The notes beneath the pieces are model-generated. The model did not search any database and was not told the DNA's origin. It worked only from the letters and a program-made list of their open reading frames with translations. DNA of 64,000 nt from Breoghania corrubedonensis (lineage in GTDB: Bacteria > Pseudomonadota > Alphaproteobacteria > Rhizobiales > Stappiaceae), in assembly GCF_003053845.1 (NCBI RefSeq), contig NZ_QAYG01000004.1:248001-312000 (forward strand), written 5' to 3'. Made by a program: the position numbers and the translations under genes. Shown here piece after piece: positions 20,444 to 27,973 of the stretch. Within the stretch, counting starts at the first letter, position 1. Each line of letters opens with the position of its first letter.

Positions 20444-21334
20444 TTACTTGCCGGTATAGACACCCGGCTCGATCGGCTGCTCGGCGGGGACATCCTCGCC
20501 GTTCATCACCTTGATCGCGGTGTCGACGGCCTGCTTGCCCATCTGGTCGGGAAACTGCTGGATGACGCCGACCATGACGGGGTCATTGTCCACGGCGTTG
20601 CGCGCCTCTTCCATGCCGTCGAACCCGATGACCTTCACCTGATCCTGAAGCCCCTGCGACTTCACCGCAACGGCTGCGGCCAGCGCGGCGTCGTCGCCGA
20701 AGCCGAAGATGCCGGTGATGTCGGGGTGTGCCTGAAGCATGTTCTGGGCAACCGCCAGCGCCTCGGCGCGGGTGATACCGGTCTGCTGGGCGACGATCTC
20801 GATATCCGGGTACGCTTCGAGCGCCTTCTTGAAGCCTTCCACACGGGCGACCACGGACTGAACCGTCGGATAGTCGATGATAGCGACCTTGCCCTTGCCG
20901 TCCAGAACCTCGGCCATGAGCTTGCCGGCCTTGACGCCGCCGGCATAGTTGTCCGTGCCGATGTAGGAGGTCACGTCGACGCCCTTGGCCGGCACATCGA
21001 CGGTGAGAACCTTGATGCCGGCATTCTTCGCCTTCATGATCGCCGGCAGCACGCCCTGGCTGTCGACGGGCGAGATGACGATGACGTCCACGCCCTTCAC
21101 GATGAAGTCTTCAACGTCGGCAAGCTGCTTGCTCAGATCCTGATTGGCGATCGAGATTTCCAGCGGGACGTTCTTTTCCGAAGCTTCCGCCTTCATTGCG
21201 TTGGCAAGCTCGATATAGAACGGATGCTGCTGGGTGAGAAGCGACGCGCCGATGCCGTCGGCCCAGACGGATGTGGCAGCAAACAGGGCCGCGCCGGAGA
21301 TCAGCGCACATTTCAGAACTCGTGGAATGAACAT
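20444..21334 (-). CDS. Periplasmic sugar-binding protein (RbsB type)
   Basis: A 296-residue protein with signal peptide ending ATSVWA-D. The type I periplasmic-binding fold is evident in the blocks ISPVDSQGVLPAIMKAKNAG, TSYIGTDNYAGG and VIGFDGMEEA. A very strong GGGAGGA ribosome site precedes the ATG, fitting the high expression of binding proteins. It is the first gene of the operon and lies directly downstream of the LacI-type operator. Confidence 0.92.
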   Translation of the reverse strand: MFIPRVLKCALISGAALFAATSVWADGIGASLLTQQHPFYIELANAMKAEASEKNVPLEISIANQDLSKQLADVEDFIVKGVDVIVISPVDSQGVLPAIMKAKNAGIKVLTVDVPAKGVDVTSYIGTDNYAGGVKAGKLMAEVLDGKGKVAIIDYPTVQSVVARVEGFKKALEAYPDIEIVAQQTGITRAEALAVAQNMLQAHPDITGIFGFGDDAALAAAVAVKSQGLQDQVKVIGFDGMEEARNAVDNDPVMVGVIQQFPDQMGKQAVDTAIKVMNGEDVPAEQPIEPGVYTGK

Positions 21335-21420
21335 CGTTCCTCCCTTCGTTATACTTTGGAGGACGGCCAGCTTGTCACTCAACATCCTCCCCGAGGTAGC
21401 CTGCGCCTGATAGCATCGGA

Positions 21421-21436
21421 TTTTACTCGTGTAAAA
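21421..21436. promoter_or_regulatory. LacI-type operator candidate
   Basis: TTTTAC-TCGT-GTAAAA is a perfect 6+4+6 palindrome ~85 bases before the start of the sugar-binding-protein gene. Its position between divergent operons suits binding by the LacI-family protein encoded at the end of the sugar operon. Confidence 0.65.
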
Positions 21437-21749
21437 TTTTTTCGCCCGATTGTGACAAGATCACGCGGAGATTTCCCCCGCCGCGAAACACGAAAGCCCG
21501 GACGATGGCCGCAAGACCTTGCGCATGAAGCGGCGAGACATCGATTGGCGCATTCACGGCGGAACGGGGAGTTCTCGCCGCGGCATCCGGTGCGCGGGGT
21601 GCGCCCGCGCCGCATCTGGCAAGGAAAGGGTTGCCCCGCACGGCCGGACATGTCTTTTCTGCGTATATATGGCCGGGAACCGGCACCACGGGCCATGCCC
21701 GGATGCGCTGGCCCGTCATTCGCCTTGGGGCGGAACCAATGGAGGATTC

Positions 21750-22454
21750 ATGAAAAAAGTATACGATTCAGCGGCGCAAGCCCTGGATGGCGTGCTGTTC
21801 GACGGCATGATGATCGCAGCGGGAGGATTCGGACTGTGCGGCATTCCGGAATTGTTGCTGCAGGCGATCAGGGATGCCGGCACCAAGGACCTGACCTTCG
21901 CCTCCAACAATGCCGGCGTCGATGATTTCGGGATCGGCATCCTTCTCCAGACCAAACAGGTCAAGAAGATGATCTCCTCCTATGTCGGGGAGAACAAGGA
22001 ATTCATGCGCCAGTATCTCGGTGGCGAACTGGAGCTGGAATTCAACCCCCAGGGCACCCTTGCCGAGCGCATGCGCGCCGGCGGCGCGGGCATTCCCGGC
22101 TTCTACACCAAGACCGGCGTCGGCACGCAGATCGCCGAGGGCAAGGAAGTGAAGGTCTTCGACGGCGAGGAATACATCCTCGAACGCGGCATCGTCGCCG
22201 ATCTCGCCATCGTCAAGGCCTGGAAGGCCGACACCACCGGCAACGCGATCTTCCGCAAGACCGCCCGCAACTTCAACCCGCCCGCCGCCATGTGCGGCAA
22301 GATCTGCGTGATGGAGGTGGAGGAGATCGTCGAGCCCGGCGCGCTCGATCCCGATCACATCCACCTGCCCGGCATCTACGTGCATCGCATCGTTCAGGGC
22401 ACGCACGAGAAACGCATCGAACAGCACACCGTGCGCCAGCGGGAGGAAGCCTGA
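21750..22454 (+). CDS. scoA: 3-oxoacid CoA-transferase subunit A
   Basis: A 234-residue alpha subunit of a family I CoA-transferase. Blocks FDGMMIAAGGFGLCGIPE and GGAGIPGFYTKTGVGT are typical. It moves CoA from succinyl-CoA or a similar donor to acetoacetate or another 3-oxoacid. GGAGG lies a few bases before the ATG. The stop overlaps the scoB start by one base (TGATG). An alternative is a plasmid-type glutaconate or beta-ketoadipate transferase, but the residues favour SCOT. Confidence 0.9.
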   Translation: MKKVYDSAAQALDGVLFDGMMIAAGGFGLCGIPELLLQAIRDAGTKDLTFASNNAGVDDFGIGILLQTKQVKKMISSYVGENKEFMRQYLGGELELEFNPQGTLAERMRAGGAGIPGFYTKTGVGTQIAEGKEVKVFDGEEYILERGIVADLAIVKAWKADTTGNAIFRKTARNFNPPAAMCGKICVMEVEEIVEPGALDPDHIHLPGIYVHRIVQGTHEKRIEQHTVRQREEA

Positions 22455-23077
22455 TGCCCTGGGATCGCAATCAGATGGCCGCACGCGCGGCGCAGGAACT
22501 CGAAGACGGCATGTATGTCAATCTCGGCATCGGCATCCCGACGCTGGTCGCCAACTATGTCGGCGACAAGGACATCACGCTGCAGTCGGAAAACGGCATG
22601 CTCGGCATGGGCCCCTTTCCCTATGAGGGCGAGGAAGACCCCGATCTGATCAATGCCGGCAAGCAGACCATCACCGAACTCTCGCGCACGGCCTATTTCG
22701 ACAGCGCCATGTCGTTCGGCATGATCCGTGGCGGCAAGATTGCCGCCGCGATCCTCGGTGCGATGGAAGTCGCCGAGAATGGCGACCTTGCGAACTGGAT
22801 GATCCCCGGCAAGCTGGTCAAGGGCATGGGCGGCGCCATGGATCTTGTGGCCGGCGTCGGCAAGGTCATCGTGGTGATGGACCACACCAACAAGGCCGGC
22901 GAGAGCAAGGTGCTGAAGGCCTGCACCCTGCCGCTCACCGGCACGGGCGTGATCGATCGCATCATCACCAATCTCGGCGTTCTCGATGTGGTCGAGGGCG
23001 GACTGAAGATTGTGGAACTGGCCGATGGCGTTTCCGAAGAGGAACTGCGCGCGGCCACCGAGGCGACGATCGTGTGA
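22454..23077 (+). CDS. scoB: 3-oxoacid CoA-transferase subunit B
   Basis: A 207-residue beta subunit. The catalytic Glu is in LQSENGMLGMGP, which forms the enzyme-CoA thioester. MYVNLGIGIPTLVANY and VVMDHTNKAGESK are also conserved. Coupled with scoA. The pair is followed by two strong hairpins that separate it from the convergent LysE gene. Confidence 0.93.
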   Translation: MPWDRNQMAARAAQELEDGMYVNLGIGIPTLVANYVGDKDITLQSENGMLGMGPFPYEGEEDPDLINAGKQTITELSRTAYFDSAMSFGMIRGGKIAAAILGAMEVAENGDLANWMIPGKLVKGMGGAMDLVAGVGKVIVVMDHTNKAGESKVLKACTLPLTGTGVIDRIITNLGVLDVVEGGLKIVELADGVSEEELRAATEATIV

Positions 23078-23081
23078 TCCG

Positions 23082-23155
23082 GCGCTCCGGTCGAACGGGA
23101 CCGGAGCGCGATTGCCTTCGGACTACCGGCAGCGAAATCGTTGCGCTGCCGGTAG
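23082..23155. terminator. Two strong hairpins between convergent genes
   Basis: GCGCTCCGGTC pairs with GGACCGGAGCGC at 23082-23109, and CTACCGGCAGCG pairs with CGCTGCCGGTAG at 23123-23155. Neither has a long T tract. They probably end transcription from both scoB and the minus-strand biosynthetic operon. Confidence 0.65.
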
Positions 23156-23205
23156 GCTCTTGCAGGTCTCTTTTGCGGCGGGAGCGGCCCCGATATTCGA
23201 GGCCC

Positions 23206-23895
23206 CTACCCGGTCAGGCTCGCCAGCACGGGCTTTACCGAGTTCAGCACCAGCCCGGCGCCCGCGACGGCGAAAAGTACGGCGATGACGAGGTTGATCG
23301 GCACCGTGGCCCGCAGGTAGCCCCGCATCATGGCCGGAGCGGAAAAGACCAGCGCGTAGGTGCAGAAGATGATCACACCCAGCGTCGCGCACCCCGCCAC
23401 GATCACCACCGGCAACAGCAGATCATCCGCGCCGGCCGGCAACCCGATGGCGATGATCGACATCCAGACCAGCATCGCCTTGGGATTGGTCAGGTGCAGG
23501 CCGAGCCCGTACAGATAAAGGTTGCGGTGTCCCGGACCTGTCTTTCCCGCCGCATCGGACGCAGCCCCCAGTTCCGCCGGGCGGCCCGCCATCGCCGTCT
23601 TCAGGGCTTTCCAGCCCAGGAAGATCAGATAGCAGCCCCCGACGACGCCGAGCGCGTTCAGAAGTTGCGGCATCCGCGCCAGTGCCGCGCCCAGTCCCAC
23701 AGCACACGCGATGCCCCAGATCAGCGATCCGGAAATCACGCCGAAGGCCGTCGCCAGTCCCCCCGCACGCCCGTGCGAAAGGGCGTTTCGCATGATCGCC
23801 ATGTTGGCGGGACCCGGACTCGACGTACCCACGACATAGGTCCCGAACGCCATCGCCAGATTGGGCAGGAAAGCGGCAAGTCCCTCGCCCATCAT
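23206..23895 (-). CDS. LysE-family amino-acid exporter, last gene of the gvg-like operon
   Basis: A 229-residue inner-membrane protein with about six helices. The LysE/RhtB signature GTSSPGPANMAIMRNALSHG (shortened) is near res 23-42. These exporters release amino acids and amino-acid analogues, so this one is a good candidate to export the product of the operon. The start is fixed by a four-base ATGA overlap with the formyltransferase stop. In the Pseudomonas gvg locus LysE-type transporters serve the same purpose (recalled, to be verified). Confidence 0.9.
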   Translation of the reverse strand: MMGEGLAAFLPNLAMAFGTYVVGTSSPGPANMAIMRNALSHGRAGGLATAFGVISGSLIWGIACAVGLGAALARMPQLLNALGVVGGCYLIFLGWKALKTAMAGRPAELGAASDAAGKTGPGHRNLYLYGLGLHLTNPKAMLVWMSIIAIGLPAGADDLLLPVVIVAGCATLGVIIFCTYALVFSAPAMMRGYLRATVPINLVIAVLFAVAGAGLVLNSVKPVLASLTG

Positions 23896-24518
23896 ACGAC
23901 ACTCCGGTGATCGGGCATGTCGGCCTTCGTCTTGGCGAGCCACGCGTCGATCTCGCGCTGGCGGTACAGCCGTTCGCCCCAGCGCTCCGGCGAGCGCGGC
24001 AGCGGCCGGCCCGGCAGGATGTAGTCGGAAAGCAGCCTGACGAACTGCGAAAGACAATGCACTCCCACCTGATAGCGCAGCGAGGAGGCCGTCTCGCCGG
24101 GCGAGATGGTGAAGTGCTCCACGTCGACGATGTCGCCAGTGTCGACCGATGACGCCAGATGATGGCAGGTCGAGCCGTAGGTCTCGTCGCCCTGGTAGAT
24201 CGCGTAATGCTGGCTGCCAAGGCCGCGGTATTTCGGCGGGGCCGGGTGGAAGTTGATCGCCCCCTTGCGCGCGCGCTGAAAGACATCTTGAGGAAAGATG
24301 TAGTCGCCGCGATAGGAGATGATCCAGTCGCCCTCCCAGTCCTTGATGTGCTCGGGCTCAGGATCGCCGGTATCCCAGCACAGCACCTCCAGATTGGTGA
24401 ACATCTCGCGCGCGTAGGCAACGCCCAGATCGCACCAGTCCATGTCGACGACGGAAAGCAGAACCTTGTCGGTGTTCTTTTGCGGCGTGGGAGCAGGATG
24501 GGAATTCGGTATCGTCAT
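23892..24518 (-). CDS. Formyltransferase-family protein (methionyl-tRNA/GAR formyltransferase fold), gvgI-like
   Basis: A 208-residue single-domain formyltransferase. The catalytic Asn-His-Asp set is visible: INFHPAPPKYRG (N89, H91) and VDTGDIV (~D129). Methionyl-tRNA formyltransferase has an extra C-terminal tRNA-binding domain; it is missing here, so a small-molecule amine or aminooxy substrate is likely. Donor is presumably 10-formyl-tetrahydrofolate. GAGGG precedes the ATG. It stands between an aminotransferase and a LysE exporter, the arrangement expected for a formylated amino-acid product. Confidence 0.88.
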   Translation of the reverse strand: MTIPNSHPAPTPQKNTDKVLLSVVDMDWCDLGVAYAREMFTNLEVLCWDTGDPEPEHIKDWEGDWIISYRGDYIFPQDVFQRARKGAINFHPAPPKYRGLGSQHYAIYQGDETYGSTCHHLASSVDTGDIVDVEHFTISPGETASSLRYQVGVHCLSQFVRLLSDYILPGRPLPRSPERWGERLYRQREIDAWLAKTKADMPDHRSVV

Positions 24519-24565
24519 GAATATTACCCTCGATAGTCAATCACTCACGGTTAAATCGAAACGCC

Positions 24566-25939
24566 CTAGGCCACAGGCTCCGCGACGGTCTGCGAGACGG
24601 CGGCAACACGCCGCATATCCGCAAGAACGGTGTCCAGAACCTTGCCAAATCGGGCGAGCAGTACGTCGATCTCATCATCGCTGGCGATGAAGGGCGGGCC
24701 GAACAGGATGTGACACCCCTCCCGTCCGTCCGCCGTGCCGGAGCCTGGATAGAGCAGCAGCCCGTTGTCGAAACCCGTCCGCTTGAGCAGCGCGGCTATT
24801 GCGGCGCCCTCAGCCAGCGGCACGCGGGTTTTCTTGTCGGCGACGAATTCGATCCCCAGGAAAAGCCCGCGCCCGCGCACATCGCCGATGAAGGGATGGT
24901 TGCGCGCGATCGCCTCCAGCCCGGCGCGAAGCCGCGCGCCCTGCCGGCGCACCGCCGCGATCAGTCCGTCGTCGCGGATGGTCTTTTGAACTTCCAGCGC
25001 CACCGCGCAGGCGAAAGGATGGTTCACATGGGTCTGGCCGTTCTGCAGAATGCCGGAACCAGCGCGCAGCGCCTCGTGAATGTGCGGCGCAACGAGATAC
25101 CCCGAGATCGGCTGGTAGCCTGCCGCCAGCCCCTTGCCGATGGCGACAATGTCGGGAACGACGCCGTCCTCGAAATGCGAATAGAGATGACCGGTGCGGC
25201 CCATGCCCGACATCACGTCATCGAGGATGAGCAGCACGCCGTGACGGTTGCAAACCTCGCGGATCGCCTTGAAATAGCCGGGCACCGCCGGCACCGCCCC
25301 GTTGGTCGAACCGACGACCGGTTCGGCGACGAAGGCGGCGACCGTGTCGGACCCGAGCGAGGTGATGCGATCGTCGAGTTCGCGCGCCAGCCGCGCGACA
25401 TAGGCAGCATCGTTCTCGCCTGCCTTCTGGCCGCGATAGGCATTGCACGCGGAAACGAACGAGGTCTTGGCGAGAAGCGGCTCGAACACGCCACGCCGGG
25501 CGGGATTGTGCGACAGCGCCAGCGTGCCCAGCGTGCTGCCGTGATAGCTCTGGCGCCGCGAGATGAAGCGCTTGCGCGACGGCTCGCCCCGCTCGCAGTG
25601 ATACTGGTAGGCGACCTTCACCGCCAGCTCCATCGCCTCCGATCCACCGGAGAGGAACTGGACATGGGAAAGCCCCGGCCCGGCCTCGCCGATCAACAGT
25701 TCCGCCAGCTCCTCCGCCGCGTCGCAGGTGAAACTGCCCGCATGTGCCCACGCGACGTTCTCCGCTTCCCGCGCCATCGCGGCACGGATGCGCGGATGGC
25801 GATGGCCCAGACTGGAGACCACCACCCCGCCGCATGTATCGAGGATCGGCGCGCGCCCGTCCGCGTGCAGCCAGACACGGTCTCCGCCCGTCAGGCGCAG
25901 CGGCGTATCGTTCAGCTTCTTGTAGATAGTTGCCGACAT
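24566..25939 (-). CDS. Class III PLP-dependent aminotransferase, gvgH-like
   Basis: A 457-residue fold-type I enzyme. The cofactor Asp lies in LLILDDVMSGMGRTG, and the Schiff-base Lys in VAIGKGLAAGYQP. The phosphate cup is HVQFLSGGSEAMELA, and RRQSYHGSTLG is also typical. Class III enzymes act on omega-amino or beta-amino groups, and some act as lyases or racemases. In this operon it would install or remove an amino group on a C4 backbone; that is inference from the gvg comparison. Confidence 0.9.
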   Translation of the reverse strand: MSATIYKKLNDTPLRLTGGDRVWLHADGRAPILDTCGGVVVSSLGHRHPRIRAAMAREAENVAWAHAGSFTCDAAEELAELLIGEAGPGLSHVQFLSGGSEAMELAVKVAYQYHCERGEPSRKRFISRRQSYHGSTLGTLALSHNPARRGVFEPLLAKTSFVSACNAYRGQKAGENDAAYVARLARELDDRITSLGSDTVAAFVAEPVVGSTNGAVPAVPGYFKAIREVCNRHGVLLILDDVMSGMGRTGHLYSHFEDGVVPDIVAIGKGLAAGYQPISGYLVAPHIHEALRAGSGILQNGQTHVNHPFACAVALEVQKTIRDDGLIAAVRRQGARLRAGLEAIARNHPFIGDVRGRGLFLGIEFVADKKTRVPLAEGAAIAALLKRTGFDNGLLLYPGSGTADGREGCHILFGPPFIASDDEIDVLLARFGKVLDTVLADMRRVAAVSQTVAEPVA

Positions 25940-25972
25940 CGCTTTACGTCATCCAAATTGCTTGTTGCCAAA

Positions 25973-26119
25973 TCACGTGTCGAAACGGACCGGGGAATCC
26001 CAGGTGCTCTTGCGCGCATGGAACCGGCGTTCAAACCGGCTCACGCCAAAAACCCGGCGAAAGGCCCAAACGGGCAAAAAGAGAAGAATGTAAAAAATCG
26101 AACTAACGAGAGAGAGCAT
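25973..26119 (-). CDS. 48-residue membrane-anchored small protein between carbamoyltransferase and aminotransferase
   Basis: A short gene of 147 bases with a very good ribosome site (AAAGGAG, six bases before ATG). The product has one hydrophobic helix (FYILLFLPVWAF) followed by a basic amphipathic stretch (RRVFGVSRFERRFHARK) and the tail STWDSPVRFDT. It falls exactly in the gap between the carbamoyltransferase and aminotransferase genes. The Pseudomonas gvg locus is reported to need two genes shorter than 150 nucleotides; this is a strong candidate for one of them. Function unknown. Confidence 0.8.
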   Translation of the reverse strand: MLSLVSSIFYILLFLPVWAFRRVFGVSRFERRFHARKSTWDSPVRFDT

Positions 26120-26146
26120 AATACGCTCCTTTTCTGCAGCACAATA

Positions 26147-27973
26147 TCAATCGAGCGCGATTTCGTTGCGCCAGTCGACGTCGTTTTCAAGTGGCGGCTG
26201 ATCGTTCTTAACGAGAACGCAATTGCCGAGAACCAGAACGTCCATGTTCGTCCGCATGAAACAGGTGTAGGCCTCCTCCGGCGTGCAGACGATCGGCTCA
26301 CCGCGCACGTTAAACGAGGTGTTCACCAGCACCGGACACCCCGTCTTGTCCTCAAAACGCCGCAACAGCCTGTGGAACTGCGGGTTTGTTTCCTCATGGA
26401 CGGTCTGGACGCGCGCGGAGTTGTCGACATGGGTTATCGCCGGCAACTGGGAACGCACCTCATTGATGGAGCCAAGCCCGCGCTCGCTCGTCTCCCGGCA
26501 CCATTTCTCCAGAACGGGAGAGACAACGAGCATGTACGGGCTGTCCTGGCGCATGTCGAAATAGTCGTCCGCCTTCTCCGCCAGCACGGCGGGTGCAAAG
26601 GGGCGGAAGGATTCGCGGAACTTGATCTTGAGGTTCATCGTCTTCTGCATCTCGACATTGCGCGGATCGCCGATGATCGAGCGAGCGCCGAGCGACCGGG
26701 GCCCGAATTCCATCCGCCCCTGGAACCACCCAACAACCCCGCCCTTGGCCAGATGCTCGGCCGTGGTCTCCAGCATTCGGTCCTCGCCGAAACGCCGATA
26801 CGGTGCGCCACGTCCTTCCAGGAAGCTGGCGATGTCGTCATCGTCATAGGAGGGTCCGAGCAGAGCCCCGCGCATCGCATCGTGCTGACCCGGAACGATC
26901 TGCAGACGCCGGCCGGACCGTTGCACGTCCTGATCGAGCGCCACGCCGAGCGCGCAACCGGCATCGCCGGCCGCCGGCTGGATCCAGATTTCATCGAACA
27001 GCCCCGCGCGCGACAGCTCGCCGTTGGCGACACAGTTGAGCGCCACACCGCCGGCAAGGCACAGCCTGTTCTCGCCGGTCATCGCCTTCGCCGCGCGCGC
27101 AAGCCCGATGACGGCCTCCGTCGTGACCTTCTGGACAGAGGCCGCCAGATCGCATTCGCCCTGGGTGAGTTCGCTCTCCGGCTCCCGACGTGGCCGTCCG
27201 AACAGCCGAGCGAACCGCTCGCCCACCATGCGCTGCCCCTGGAGGAACCCGAAATACGCCATGTTGAGCGAAAACGAACCGTCGTCGCGCAGCTCGATCA
27301 GGTTGTCTCGGATCTTGTCGGCATGGATCGGCCGGCCATAGGGGGCCAGCCCCATCAACTTGTATTCGCCGGAATCGACCTTGAACCCGCAAAAATAGGT
27401 GAAGGCCGAATAGAGCAGCCCCAGCGAGTGGGGATAGGAAATCGCGTTGGCGAGCGTCAGATCGCGGCCCTTGCCGTGCCAGATGGTCGTCGTGTGCCAT
27501 TCGCCCACCCCGTCGACGCACAGCACCGCGGCACGCTCGAACGGCGAGGGATAGAAGGCGGAGGCCGCATGCGAGCGGTGATGCGCGCCCTTGAGGACCT
27601 TTACCGCAACGCCGTCGTTCATCGCCTTGAGACGCTGCGCCACCACGTCCGTCGCCCGTCCTTTCCAGCGGATCCATTCCGGCAGGATGTGGCGGAAGGC
27701 CGGAAGGCCGGCCGGGCCGGCGCTTGCGAACGAGGAAAGCGTGCGGCCAAGCTTCAGCTTCGGGTCCTCGTAGTAATTGATCGTGGACAGGTCGCCCAGC
27801 CGGATGCCGGCGGTCGCCAGGCAATAGCGGATCGCATCTTCTGGAAAACCGCTGTCGTGACGGATGCGGCTGAACCGCTCTTGCTGAGCGGCCGCAACGA
27901 TCCGCCCATCCCCCACAAGGGCGGCCGCGCTGTCGTGATAGAAGGCCGAGATGCCAAGATGATACTGCGTCAT
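26147..27973 (-). CDS. O-carbamoyltransferase (NodU/CmcH/TobZ family), gvgF-like
   Basis: A 608-residue two-domain enzyme. The N-terminal Kae1-like domain starts LGISAFYHDSAAALV and has the metal-binding HHRSHAASAFY motif; GGVALNCVANGEL and GDAGCALGVA complete it. The C-terminal YrdC-like part includes RMEFGPRSLGARSI and NTSFNVRGEPIV. The family uses carbamoyl phosphate and ATP to make carbamoyl-adenylate, then carbamoylates a hydroxyl. Its start overlaps the stop of the preceding gene by four bases (ATGA). Carbamoylation may create a leaving group or a final decoration. Confidence 0.93.
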   Translation of the reverse strand: MTQYHLGISAFYHDSAAALVGDGRIVAAAQQERFSRIRHDSGFPEDAIRYCLATAGIRLGDLSTINYYEDPKLKLGRTLSSFASAGPAGLPAFRHILPEWIRWKGRATDVVAQRLKAMNDGVAVKVLKGAHHRSHAASAFYPSPFERAAVLCVDGVGEWHTTTIWHGKGRDLTLANAISYPHSLGLLYSAFTYFCGFKVDSGEYKLMGLAPYGRPIHADKIRDNLIELRDDGSFSLNMAYFGFLQGQRMVGERFARLFGRPRREPESELTQGECDLAASVQKVTTEAVIGLARAAKAMTGENRLCLAGGVALNCVANGELSRAGLFDEIWIQPAAGDAGCALGVALDQDVQRSGRRLQIVPGQHDAMRGALLGPSYDDDDIASFLEGRGAPYRRFGEDRMLETTAEHLAKGGVVGWFQGRMEFGPRSLGARSIIGDPRNVEMQKTMNLKIKFRESFRPFAPAVLAEKADDYFDMRQDSPYMLVVSPVLEKWCRETSERGLGSINEVRSQLPAITHVDNSARVQTVHEETNPQFHRLLRRFEDKTGCPVLVNTSFNVRGEPIVCTPEEAYTCFMRTNMDVLVLGNCVLVKNDQPPLENDVDWRNEIALD

